Source: Taenia hydatigena
Lineage: Eukaryota; Platyhelminthes; Cestoda; Cyclophyllidea; Taeniidae
DNA length: 64,000 nucleotides
NCBI GenBank assembly: GCA_036345935.2
Contig: JADWOT020000001.1
Coordinates: 14,296,295 to 14,360,294 of the forward strand
Reading direction: 5' to 3'
The notes under the pieces are model-generated. The model made no database searches, was not told the DNA's origin, and saw only the letters and a program-made list of their open reading frames with translations. This document shows positions 27,901 to 39,969 of this stretch, in pieces (the first letter of the stretch is position 1; every line of letters starts with the position of its first letter). The translations under genes were made by a program, and so were the position numbers.

Positions 27901-30900
27901 GTGATAACCATTCTGTCAGGAACCAGTGTAGAGGCAAATGCGATTAGCATGCTGCAATTGACTCCTTCATGCATACTTTAGAGTAACCACTGAAATCAAA
28001 ACGTGGGCCTCCTCTTGATCGGTGGATTAAATGAGCAAATTATGCCCATGAAACATTTGATGCAGAGGGTCAATAAACTGCACATATTTACTTGAGCACC
28101 GCGATTTTAACTGCTTTTTGTGAGTTAATAGCAAAGGGTTGTCATGTGAGGCAGAATAAGGAGGAAGAATGGAAGCAGAGAAATGCTTTGCGATTGTCAC
28201 TACTGACTAACAGATGTAGAGCTGTTGAGGTTTTGCCTTTTTTCTGCCGATGAATAACTACTACGTTGAAAACGACGTCGCATGTTATCCCTTACTTGCA
28301 TTCACTTTGTCTGACAAAGTCACTTAAAGATCGCGCAAACGCGATCTAATGACGATACATACAACGTTCAAAAGACCTTTAAATAGCAGTGTATAAAATG
28401 GCTGATTCCAACGGTTCCTGCAGCTAAGTGAAACAAAACTCGCCCATTATGAATAAAAGCGCTAAAGAGACTATATTTCTTTCATTTTGGTTGAAAACTA
28501 GAGGTGACCCAACAGTTGATAAGTGACTTCTGGCATTTCTCCAAAAGTAGTTGTAGTGATGCTCAGTCAAGCAGACTAGATGAGTTTGAAACTCAAATTG
28601 GGTGCGATTTGTCAATTCCATATTCTGCTGCTATGAGAACCGTCACAATTGGTAGACATGGATTCAACGCAGATGAAAGAAAGGCACTTATAGCATGCTC
28701 GTGACACTCCTCAGCTCAAAAGTAGGCGAGTACCTAAGCATGCGCCTAATGCTTGCAAAAAAAACACGTTCAAGACAGAAGCTCAACTGGCGTGCTCTTT
28801 AATGCCCTACCCACTTTTCACCACGTTCCACATAAAAAAGAAGTGTGAGAAGATATTTTTAAGCGATCAATGCCCAAATATCTTAACAGCTGTTATGCAG
28901 CTAAGAATACATTTTTACTGTCATAAACCAATAAGCTGGTAATCCTCCAAGCAGCCCAAGAAAAAAATAAGGGATGGTAAAACATGAAACTGCAATCGGA
29001 GCTTTAAGAGGCTTAAGATCTAACGTCAAGATTAGTTTTAGACGTTTACGAGCCTATTTGAGCTTTCGTCAATGCACATTATAAGACCAATTCCTAATAG
29101 ATCCAGTACTTTAATTTGGTACTCAGCGCTTTTTAGTAGCAAGTAATTCTTGAAAAAGGTGATGTGGCTTTAGAGATAGGGTGTCAAGTTGCATCCACTG
29201 TGACTGCTCTTGCAATGCTACGTTTCTAACAATAATCCTTCCATTATGGCACAGGTCATGATTCCAACCCAACTACTAAGACCATCGAAACACTTCTTAC
29301 GTACACACGCATACATACTCCAGTTTATTTGTTTGGAAACTTGGTAAGTCTCCATACACTACTCATGAATATGAAATTTTAGCCTTTGGAAATGAGCGAC
29401 AGAGGGAACAATTAATAATGCACTTCATGACCGTATGTGGATAAAATTATAAAGTAACCGCACTTTGGAAGCCTACTCCTCATGGGATGAAAAACATTTA
29501 AGCAAGAGGTGTGAGTAAAATCACTGATCAAGGGGCAAATATGCAAAGATGAAATGTGGTACAATTTGATGCGATGCCACGCATATGAAATGTATGGATT
29601 CGCAAAACTGCGGGATGAAGGAGACAGATTGAAGTGAGCGGGGTGAAACATGAGAAGGTGTTAATGATTAAAATGTGAGACACCGGACTTTAAACCGCGA
29701 CTGTATTAAATGACAATATCATAGAGAAGATAGTTGGAGACATTGCATAGCCAATACAGGACAGCTTCCATGATGCAATCGCATTTGCAAGTGACACTGA
29801 TGCTGTGATCGTAGTACTTCTGGTAGACACATCTTTACAAAGTTTGGACAGCTTTCTCTTTCCTTTTCAGCTATTGTGCCTTCAATGAACGCATTCGGCT
29901 ACTTATTTGCCCTTAGACACGTCTCGCTGACCCTATTTAAGTTGAAGGTTGAAGTCGGATTTGGGAGCAATGATTCTTTACCTATCCTACGGAGTCACCT
30001 CAGAAATGGTGATTGAAGTGGATGCTGAGTTCTTGGTTCTGTCGGCAGCCTCATCAGAAGGCAGATGAGGGCAAGTGCGATGCAGATGATTGTGTGGTCA
30101 GTCACGAAGGCCTCGGGCTGAATGTCAGCGGTCCTTGGGTGGCTCATCGTCATCAACAATAACAAGCGTTGGCAGCGTCGAAGTAGTTCAGTAGAACATC
30201 TGCTCTTCATTTTTGATGTATAGATGAAATGAGGCAGCACACTGCGATTTCGAGTCAGTATTTGAGATGATGCTAAGATCCCAAATTCATATTTCGGCCA
30301 AAAAAAGGAGGTCTACTAAAAATTTTTATCCATGCAGCATGTTTATGAGTTGTCCCTTCCTTTTTAAACCTTATAATTATGCGATTGATTTGACAAAGGC
30401 GCTTTTATAAGCAATGGTTAAAGTAAACAAATTAAGGCATATGTGGGTAGGGTATGAACCCTGGTCTGAATCAAAGAATTTTAATAAATATCCTGCCCTG
30501 GGATTTGTCTTTGACAAAACAGTCATTACAAATGTATGCATGGTTTTGAAACACCTCAGTTTTCCATGCGATAAGTAGGAGTGAACACAAGACTCAAATC
30601 CATAGAGAAGCCAACAAGAAGGAAGTCGGTGATTATGACTACGAAAACAAAGGCTGATTCGGTGTACTTTATACGATCGAATGGACAGTTGACATACATG
30701 TGCCAATACCTGCACGCTTAATTTAAAGGAATAGATCAAAACGATATGCCTAAGGGGTAAACAGGGAGATGAGAATGCTCGATTCCATTTCCCGCAGTCG
30801 ACGCATAGTCACCGACTTCCTTCATTTCCTTGATGTCACAGGACTTCTAGACCATTATATGCGGTATAAGTCTCTGTTCTAACCAAGCATAGTTTTACAA

Positions 30901-31339
30901 TTTGACACTGCTTTTGGTGGTCAGCCACGAAAGCATCATGCTAAAGTCAAAGGTTCTTAGGTGACTTACAAGTGTTGGTGGCGTCGAAAGAGTTCATTCG
31001 TGAGTTTGCTCCAGAGCCCTTATGCATAGATGGAACGAGGCGACTTACCACAGTTCAGAGTCGGCCTTTGAGATGATGATAGTTTTTGGACTGTGAAGGT
31101 ACAGTGATCACCTATGTTTTAATCACTACTCCAAGCTTCGTGTTTCCTTAACTCTGCTGCCTATACACAACGTCGTACGCCCTTCTGTTCGACTGGGCTG
31201 CTTCATTGTGTAGTTAGTTTTGCATCGAGCTATGCCCTTACCGCTGTTGCTCATCCTGTTAGCACCACTCCCTGAGTCATTTTCTTCCCACCTTTACTTC
31301 CAAACCTTGAGCACACTTTTCTTAAATAAAGGCACGCAT
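18959..31339 (-). repeat. Right arm of the giant inverted repeat
   Basis: Reverse complement of the left arm. The match begins at 18,959 (mirror of 12,378), is diverged for about 90 bases, and becomes essentially perfect from about 19,050 to 29,640. It then shows scattered substitutions and small indels to 31,339, where the left arm runs out at base 1. Examples of differences are a one-base change near 29,645 and an 18-bp insertion near 30,560 relative to the left arm. The right arm may continue beyond 31,339, but no partner sequence is available in the window to test this. All modules described for the left arm occur here at mirrored positions on the opposite strand. Confidence 0.95.
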
Positions 31340-34300
31340 TTACTCTAACCTCGATGCTGAACTTGAAATTAAGTATGTGTCTCAGTAGTTTCTTTACGCT
31401 GGTCATTTTTTATGACTAAAAGAGTTCATTTGATCCGTTACAGAATGGTTTTTGCATGCCGCGTATACCAGTAAACTCGTTTGAGTGGTAGACTCCCTAG
31501 TGTATGGATGTGGTTAAGGAAATCCGCTGGACAAAACTATGCTTTGAGGTTAATATTTGAAGAATGTAGCATAACTGAAAGATAATTGCTCCCTTTTAAA
31601 TCCGCCATCCAGAGCCTCCTTGGCTTAAGCACTACGCTGGTGCAATTAAGCACTGCGCGTGTTACTTGTGTAATAACCACTACCACACCTTTGCGATGTT
31701 GGTTCCGTGGAATGCATTCTGACGCGTCCGCAGTCTCTCAGTCTGTTCATTTGTAATCAGCTTAGCCTTTGCTCTTCTTGCTTACTAGTGTTTCGTCTTA
31801 TACCAATCTACTATTATCTCTGAGAATAATATCGTGAGATGGTGAATTCCCGGCTCGCTGAAGCTGGCACGTAATTCCTATAATTCTTCCCTTCATGAGT
31901 GATGGTTAGTCTGGTTTCCTCAAGATGCAATTTTTCGCTTGAGATTAACAAAAAGAGCAATAAGTAAGTTAAAACACAATAGGTATAAGGAAAACATGAC
32001 TTAAGCACTCACTGACAACATCGTTGACGCTTGAGGCGATTGGTTGGATGCAACATTCGTGTAAAGCAGGTTAAAAGAAAGTACTTTACGACTTCTCCAC
32101 AGCTACCTGCATCTTCCATGTCTGCTACAATTTTCGGATTTCTCGCACTCCACTCTATTGTCGTACCTTCGTCGAGAAAAAGTGATGCACTAGCACACTT
32201 GCTGTATGGTTTTGATGGCACTTTAATTAATCACATATTAATTCAAACTAATATGGCCCTAGAGGTAAGCAAACCCCAAAGGTGGCAGCCATTTGTAAAG
32301 TCAAACAAAATATATTCAACCTTCTCAAGCTGATCACAATAAATAGCCTAATTGCAGAAATTTAATTTCGTAGTACATCCCATGCCCATCATGATACGTT
32401 AAGGAAATTTGAAAAAAATAAATATACAATCGTAAGTGAAAAGAAAATCAAGCATTGGTTTTGAAGCTGATGGAAAGATTCTACATGGTAATTGTAGTTA
32501 TTTTGGTGCAACAATGTGATTAGGGTGAATTTACAAATTACTGACTACCGAATATTCTCTTCAGTGTGTATGAGTGAGAATTGCAGCTTCTGTACATGAT
32601 AGGTGCTAGCTAAGTGGTAGTTTGGTTTGAGGATGTAATTGCCAGGGCTCAGCGATCCATCTAATGTTTCCTAGGTTCTTCATCATGTCAACGCATTCTA
32701 GTCGGTGCGTAGTTTGATAAACTGCTTTATCGCATTGCATGTTGAGCGTCTGATAACTCGCAGTTACTGCTCTTTAAGGAAATGGTAGCATAAAACTGAA
32801 TATTCACGACCAATAATAACACTTGCATGAACTACTCACCAAATGCGCATTGTAAGCACTAGCATATTTCACTCACCAAACATCATTTTAAGTAGTGGCA
32901 CATCGCCAAGTCCTTTTACATGGATAGATGCCTGACGATTGATTACCCTTGCTAGGAGAACATCTTTGGCTATGATTTATGCCAACAAACTGCGTAAAAT
33001 GAACTCGAGGACAGGAGGCAGACGTGATTTCAAATATCCACTAGGGGTGCTAGAACCATTTTACTAAAGTGGTAAGACGAATAAATTGGCTAACCGAAGA
33101 AGTTGTTAGCTGATTTAAGGCTTGTAAGCTGAGTAGGCTCCTGCGAGTTTCTACACTGAAATGGTTGTGGAAAATATGCCCAATCCTGCTAAAATATCTA
33201 TGCCTTGAATGGAAACAAATGTTGCACTTTTTATTAGCCTTGGGAATGAACATAGATCCTTTGATACTTATAATGTAACAATCGAACGTGACTTGAATTG
33301 ACATGCTTAATCTACTACATTGCTTCGCAAAGTTATGGCCTGCAACCTCCAAGAAAACTGTGCATAATGTGCTACGATTGGATCGATGCAAATTAAGCCG
33401 CACTTTCAACGCTACCTATTAATGCACTTTTGCCAACATACTCACCATCAATTTTGTTTGTTTCGTCTGTTTTCGAAATGCTTCATTACTAGATAATGAG
33501 GGGCTCCAGGATGGTAAAGCAACCGATCGCGAACATAAGCCGAAGTGATTAACTGAAAACGGTGATAACCTCACACTAAAGATGGCAGTGTTGACAACTA
33601 AAAAAACCAAAGTGTGAAATCACATAGAATTGCGTGAATGAGTGAATCCCAGATGTCACGTAGTTTTCGGTGGCACAAGTGCCAGTTGGCACGCCGAATA
33701 AGCTACGCCTCCTGTTTGGTCTTTGGTTGGTTACCAATCCTCCAAGTGAGAGAAGTAATGACAAGAGGATTATGCGATTGCCTAGCATTAAAGGCACTCA
33801 TGCGCTTTGTGTTGCAACGGAAAAGCAGGTGACATCCCCCGAACCCTTCAACGCTGGCCACTTCACCCACTGTGGAATTCGCTAGCCTGCTAAATTGCTA
33901 ACGCATGAACAAGTGGCTGGCTGGTAAGATAAATAACAAGCAAGCTAGACTACCCAGTTATCCAGTCGGAGACATAGGCAGCTAATCATGGAATGCATAA
34001 TAACCACTTTGACTTCTGACCTGCCATTTAACAAGTCCACATCCTAGTCAAAACAAACGTTGCCTGACCCTCTCCTTACTTGCCACTACACCAGCATAAA
34101 GCAGTCTGGGAGGCGTGTAAACTGTTGTTCAGAGCAATCTCTTCAATCCATTTTGGAATCCATATTTGCATACTGTGTGAGGCACTTGTTGGGATATTGA
34201 TAAGACTAAACAAAAGGTGCATTGTGGGACCCTCGACAGACATAAACTGCATAACGTGATGCAGTGTCTCTTCACATCGTGTAGGGCATATTGGGATGGC

Positions 34301-37300
34301 ATTGTGCGTTTCGAGCCATCTTAGTTCCTGGTCGGTTATTGTTGACGTGTGAGGAGGTGTGAATAGGAAATAGCCTATTTGTGCACCCCTGCTGCTTCTA
34401 TCCTTAATGGTTCATTGGCCTTCCTTATTGCTGTAGGGTGGATACGGATGCTACCTGCTACCGCTCTGGGAAGAAAATCTACAAGAAGGAGGTAAGCGAA
34501 GTCATAGACTGCATCGAGAAGATTGGAGTGCTCGAGCATTCGGAGTACCCATAACCTCATCCTCCAAAGGAATGGATAGGATTTGAGCCACTCGCAGACG
34601 CATACACCATGTAGTAGTAATGAAGAGCCCTGCTTACAATTCGCAGGCGTCATCGGCATCAGCATGGTTATCTTCCTTGCTTCATCTGAGCGCTGGAGGC
34701 AAGATCAAAGCGCTCAAAGCTACTCTAATTTGCTTGTACTCTACCATATTTCCTATTCTTCCTCTTCTTCATATCGTCAGTAGTTTTTTATGTCCCCACT
34801 TTCTCTGAGTTTAAATCTGCTATGTCCGAGGCACCTGATGACCTTTTCTCAGCCTCTACCCGCCTCTTCTTTCGTCAATTGTACAAATTTAAGTAATTTT
34901 TTCACCACATCCGGTGTCTCTATTCCCTCTTTATGTGAACAGAATCCGGTAAAAGGTGATAGTACAAATAGTGGTGGTTTGGGTAGAATATAGGAGCGCG
35001 AATGACGAACATTTCATTGCGTTGTCATATTCTCTACGTGTAATCAAGCCTTAATTATTTACGCAATTTCCTAAGTAAATGCGTAAAAATTGATGCTGTT
35101 GTCAAGACATTTGTTTGCTTTGGCAGTGTGTTAAATGGTTTGTTAAGATGATACCGATGGGGTCTGATTAATGGGGTCTGATTTTTGTCAACATGCCTCT
35201 AACTCGATCGAGTCAATGTGCAGTCTTATTCGTCCAGATGGAACGGCTTTACAACATAGAGTCGTTTCATTCGATCATGGGTCCGCCATGAAGAAACGGA
35301 GGATGTCAGCAGAAGGAATGAGGGAGAGATGGAGGTCGTGTAGTTCTGTCTCTCTTCCTAAAAGCTCTCTAGGAGAGTAGCGAACAGCAAAAAGGACTTT
35401 GGTATGGAGAAAAGTGTCATCTATCCCCTCTCGAAAGAGAAGCCATTGCGGCAGAGATACCCTGATCACTGTACGCTGTTATGCTTGCCAAGCAAGTTAT
35501 TTTAAACTTCTGGCAGAACGGGACTGCCAATAATACTCAAGGGAGTTCATTTAACTGCTCCTAAAAGTAATTGTTGTTACTTGTAGCGCAAAATTTTGCC
35601 TTTACGAATGCATCGTCGCACTAGATGCCGACGAATGCAGAGGACGATGGCAACTTGTACTGTTGACTCCATTTCACCACAATCTGCGATGAACACTTCT
35701 TGTGTGTGTTTGCAGATTGGGGCAGGACTTACTCCTAATCCGCCAATGCAGAACGGTGAAGGTGGCCAAAGGGAAGTCCGCAAACGTTGCATCATTGTGT
35801 AATATGAAGACAGTCAGAGTGAATTTAATCAATTACTGCCAGCCTCCTCGCTGGACGGTAAAATTTGCCTCTATTAAATGAAAGGACGTTCTTGTTGTGT
35901 AGAAGCGTAGGACAGGTTGTTTAACTCGTGACCATTATTTGACAAGCCCCTTCTATCAGTCACCATAATGGATGGGTAGGAAGATTAGACTGCTCAACGA
36001 CGGTGTCAACTATTATTTGTCAGGATAGAGCACCCACATAGTAATGCAGACACTCCGCCGTCTAGTAGACCAGTCTCGACAGAAGGACACAATGTTGTAG
36101 TGCGGATGTATTAAATATCGCCGGAAGAGGATGCGGAGTACCAACCCCTTCACGATTCAAATGCACGATGGCTTCCGTTCACTTCCTTATTGCTAGCTCA
36201 CAGTCAAAGACAAAACTCGTCTAGAAAGTGAGAGAGATGTGCCAATAATGGATGAAACATTCTCTGAGGGATGAAGTTTTACAATATTATAAAGGCGTTA
36301 GGCCTCCTCTGTGTCTAACGGCATCATAGGCATTGGTGCAAGCAGGTCTTTAAGAGCGCTACACAATTAACTGGACCAAGTGGGTGGTGCTAAATTTGCG
36401 ACACATAAGGCGCTTTTAGAGTGCCTTATACCACAGTGAACACATCGCTCCAACCTACGTTGAAGGGGTCCCAGTGGAAAGAATCTACAATGATATCGTA
36501 GGTCCTCTACCATCGTTCTACCAAGGCAATCTCGATATGATAGACTGCTTACGAAGGCGACTGAAACTAAATCCATGCATGCACAAATCATTAGTTTGAT
36601 CACTTTAGCTTTTTCCATTAAAAGGCACGGGATTTGTTGGTATAGGACACGCTATTCGGTTGATAGCAATCAGAAACGTAATTTCTTAAGCTCGCTCTTT
36701 TATTTGACCATGCAGGACCCCCACACTGCAAAGACATACACATAAACCTGGAGAGCAACGGATGGATAAAATCGCAAAAACCACACTCTTGTCGGACTGT
36801 CAAAATCTTTCGTCGAATGCGCGAAACGGCATGACTGGGATCTAGGCCTTGGACGCATCCTGTACTTGTTAAAAAAGTCTGATATTCTGGAGGTCGAGGA
36901 GGAAGAGGAAAACGGCGCATCTGCTGACAAGTTTTTTGCGAAGAAAACTTTATAAAATCTCGTGATCCAGTGAGAAGTGAAGTTAAAACAAAAATGTTGT
37001 GAACAGATGACAAGGAGTGTTTTCGTTTGCTCAACTTCGTGGCTGATAATGAAGTAACTTATCAGTTTTCTCTTCTCCCTCCCACGCCTCGTTGTAACTT
37101 TCATCCAACTTAAATCTGTGGTCGACGAGTCAGAGTAAATGATGACGGCAGTAGTGAAGCAATTCCTAAGAGACGACAAACTAGAAGAAACGCGTCGATT
37201 AGCTTTTGCTGTACCCCTGTTCATTCCTTATCCCCATTGCTGCACAACAACCGCGATGTAGTCAGGCACTGAGTGCTGGGCGTCGGTGGCATCCCGCTTG

Positions 37301-38243
37301 TCCCCTTGTAAGGCATGCTTAGGTTGTCTTAATTGCTAAGGTGACACTAATACTTCCCAGTCCCACCTTGAGGACCATCCATTAAAGGCTTGGATATTCC
37401 ACCGAGGGAGGTGGCAGTGTCCCTATCACTTGTGTTTCTGTTGAGTACGCGTGTGACTGGTTGAACCACCTGCAACTTCAGATATCGACGCAAATTATCG
37501 TAGAGTTGATTAATTAAAAAAATAGCTTTGTCAGGTTAGTTTAAACTGCTTTGGTGATAAAAAGGTTAGTTTGGATTCGCCTGTTTTCCAAGGCACTGTA
37601 AAGGCACACACTTTGCAACCTGCATCAGTTTACCCACTATTATAAAAAAATGAACATCTGTTCAAGATTGCAGCCACCCTCCACATTTTATACTGCATTA
37701 ATAACACCTTCTTCACACTAATTCGCTGAATCACATGTCACAGAATGCTCCTCTATTCCAATTTGATCGTGCTCCAATTACGGCATTCAAAATTCCAACA
37801 GATTCATCATTTGTGATTTCATGTAAACAAGACAAAATTATGCAAAATAACAAGACCGTTAAAATTATTTTCTGATGCGGTGCTGCCAGGACCTCTGCAT
37901 GTCCTTCCAAACACTTTGAAGTAGCACTTGAGAATCTCAGTTGGTCTATGGGCTTTGCCAATTGGCTGGATAAAAGAAGTGGTCATACCTGGCTAGTGAT
38001 CCCTTATCACCTAAACGAGGCTTCATTTAAGCAGTTGCTTTCAGATTTTACGTAATAATGTCTCAGGTAGGTCTTATTGAATCTGCCTCCGTTGCAAGGC
38101 TCTACTATATCCTTTTGATGTTCATTTTCTCTGCGAACGCCCTGGAATTTATCAGTAAAAGCACTATTTTTAGGAGGGAACAGCCAATACACAAACGCAC
38201 CTAGTTTCTGGGATTTTGAGACTCATAACGAATTTAGCCTGAA
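31340..38243. other. Featureless intergenic DNA
   Basis: No gene, RNA or repeat family recognised apart from the weak exon candidate at 32,107-32,201. The longest frames here are two overlapping minus-strand ones (36,618-37,034 and 36,700-37,224, 138 and 174 codons). They are rich in Ser, Phe and Arg, have no domain I know, lie in different frames and lack convincing splice context. I treat them as chance. Confidence 0.5.
32107..32201 (-). other. Possible small internal exon, unidentified
   Basis: On the minus strand a stretch of about 95 nt is bounded by an acceptor-like ccatacag (ending 32,202) and a strong donor, gatgcag followed by gtagct (GT at 32,106-32,105). The enclosed frame is open and protein-like, with FLDEGTTIEWSARN and then PKIVADMEDA. 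I do not recognise the family, and no neighbouring exon was found to join it. A chance arrangement is quite possible. Confidence 0.2.
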
Positions 38244-38900
38244 TTGCATGAAATGGGTGGATGGAATCATCTCTCTGATGTTTTTGATAAGAGAAATCAA
38301 ATTTTCCGCAACAGCGCGGGTAATGCAGCAGCGTATTACGACCAAGAAGAAAGGTTCTTTCGTCGGCTTCCGTCGCAAGTGCTCCCTGCTTATGTACGAG
38401 GTCCCATAAGCTGTGTGATCATCACGCCATGTCGTTGCGCAAGACTGCCGCCATTCAAAATCACACGGTACAAGTGTGATTTGTCATTGTTACATTCTGC
38501 TCCCCCTATTCGTTTCTGCTTGGATGTATCATCGGATATCCCATACTTTTCGGACCAGTGGGGCCGAATTTTGAGGACAGGAGATGTTGCCCTACTGGAC
38601 ACGCGTTAGTGGGAAGGAGTTGAAACAGTGGGGCAAAGGATGCAACCGAGCGATTATGACTGTGTCATTTTATATCTTGATTATCTGGATTTCGAACGTC
38701 GGGATTGTGAACATCTGAACGCGCTAGGTGATGCCCTTATACCTAGGCAAACACTTGCGTTGACTAACACGATGTGGAAAATGTCGGATCCCTATCCGAA
38801 TTTGGACTGCATGGAGAGGACGTTTGAGGTCTTAGGCGGTTCCCAGTTTCCCCCCTTCAAAACTGGCGCATTTGGTGTAACAGGTGGCAGAACAATTTGA
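38244..38900 (+). pseudogene. 219-codon frame broken by one TAG, unidentified
   Basis: One reading frame is open from 38,244 to a TGA at 38,898-38,900 except for a single TAG at 38,607-38,609. The first half starts at a TTG, not an ATG, so any real beginning is probably upstream or in another exon. It contains FFRRLPSQVLPAYVRG and SDIPYFSDQWGRILRTGD. The second half contains DYDCVILYLDYLDFE and LGGSQFPPFKTGAFG. Composition is balanced and GC is higher than in the flanks, as in coding DNA. I recognise no family. Possibilities are a processed or transposon-derived pseudogene, two exons with an undetected short intron, or chance. An AT-rich genome of this length is expected to give such a frame rarely. 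Confidence 0.35.
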
Positions 38901-39082
38901 CGATCGATTTTGTAGAGATACTACGCTGGGCCTGTCTCAAAGTCATGTGGAGTAGGAGAAGGACTCAACGCGCCTAAGTATACTTACGATGTGCCAGTCT
39001 ATGGCGTCATGCTGTAGAGTGTTGAAAAGCTTAAAATGAATGCTATTTAATTATACTTGAATAGACCTTCACCCTTATTCGT

Positions 39083-39095
39083 GGGGGGGGGGGGG
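39083..39095 (+). repeat. G13 homopolymer
   Basis: Thirteen consecutive G, about 180 bp after the broken frame at 38,244-38,900 and about 775 bp before the scaffold gap. It stands out in AT-rich sequence, and such tracts often carry length errors. Confidence 0.9.
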
Positions 39096-39869
39096 TTAAT
39101 TCGGAACGAAGTGGAGGGTGTTTTGTGATTGACGCGTTGCGGGTTACAACATATTGGCTTGGCGTTGTTCTGTACATGGAGGCGTTTTCGTAGGCCAAAG
39201 TGGTGACAACGTTACTAGCCACATCGAAGTAGACGCTGGTGATTCACAGTAGTGCTGTGGTGCATCACCCCGCAGCCGCCGCGTAACTTGAACTGGCTTA
39301 GGGAACGCTGTGCTGGCGCTTCAGCATCGCATGTAATTTTGAATCAGATAAAATACACGAGTGTTGAGTGCATGTGATTTGTTGTCGATTCGTTTCCTCC
39401 TGCTGTAAGTTCTGATGTTAAGCAACACCGATTTCACCTCATGTTGATTAACCTTAAGCCCTCCAAATGCTGCTTAAATGAGAGAATATCAGCTTAACTC
39501 CGGTGATCTTCACGACTTGTGACCCACAGTCGTAATCATAATCAAACAATGCTCTCCATCGGTCGCATTGGCGAAGTCAAGTGGAAGTACCGATGCCCGT
39601 AACCATGGCCAACGTGCAACTGATGCAAATTTTCCAGCGGAAATGCAGGCCACTAAAGCAGTGTTAAGTGAATGCACTGACAGTTGAGATGCAAGGTAGA
39701 TTAATGAAGTGAAAATGCATTTGTGGCAAAGTAAACATGACGGAATTTGTCTAAAGCATCTGCAAGCTCAATCATGCGTTCCCCAAAAAAGCAATAGAGG
39801 AGTGATTTGAATATTTTAAGGCAAAGATACACAGGAAGCACCTGCTGCTTTGAGCATCAATTTGTGGAA

Positions 39870-39969
39870 NNNNNNNNNNNNNNNNNNNNNNNNNNNNNNN
39901 NNNNNNNNNNNNNNNNNNNNNNNNNNNNNNNNNNNNNNNNNNNNNNNNNNNNNNNNNNNNNNNNNNNNN
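39870..39969. other. Assembly gap (100 N)
   Basis: Exactly 100 N, the usual placeholder for a gap of unknown length between joined contigs. Distances across this point should not be trusted. Confidence 0.99.

Noticed and set aside
2632..28704. Pairs of identical small proteins encoded at mirrored positions in both palindrome arms
   Set aside because: Their identity follows from the inverted repeat, not from selection on protein. All are short and domain-free.
1..31339. The palindrome as a simple hairpin or read-through assembly artefact
   Set aside because: Such artefacts usually have almost no spacer and uniform identity. Here there is a 6.6-kb unique spacer and real sequence differences, including indels, between the arms. 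It is not excluded without reads.
36618..37224. Two overlapping minus-strand frames of 138 and 174 codons
   Set aside because: They lie in different phases over the same bases, are low in information (Ser/Phe/Arg-rich) and show no domain or splice context.
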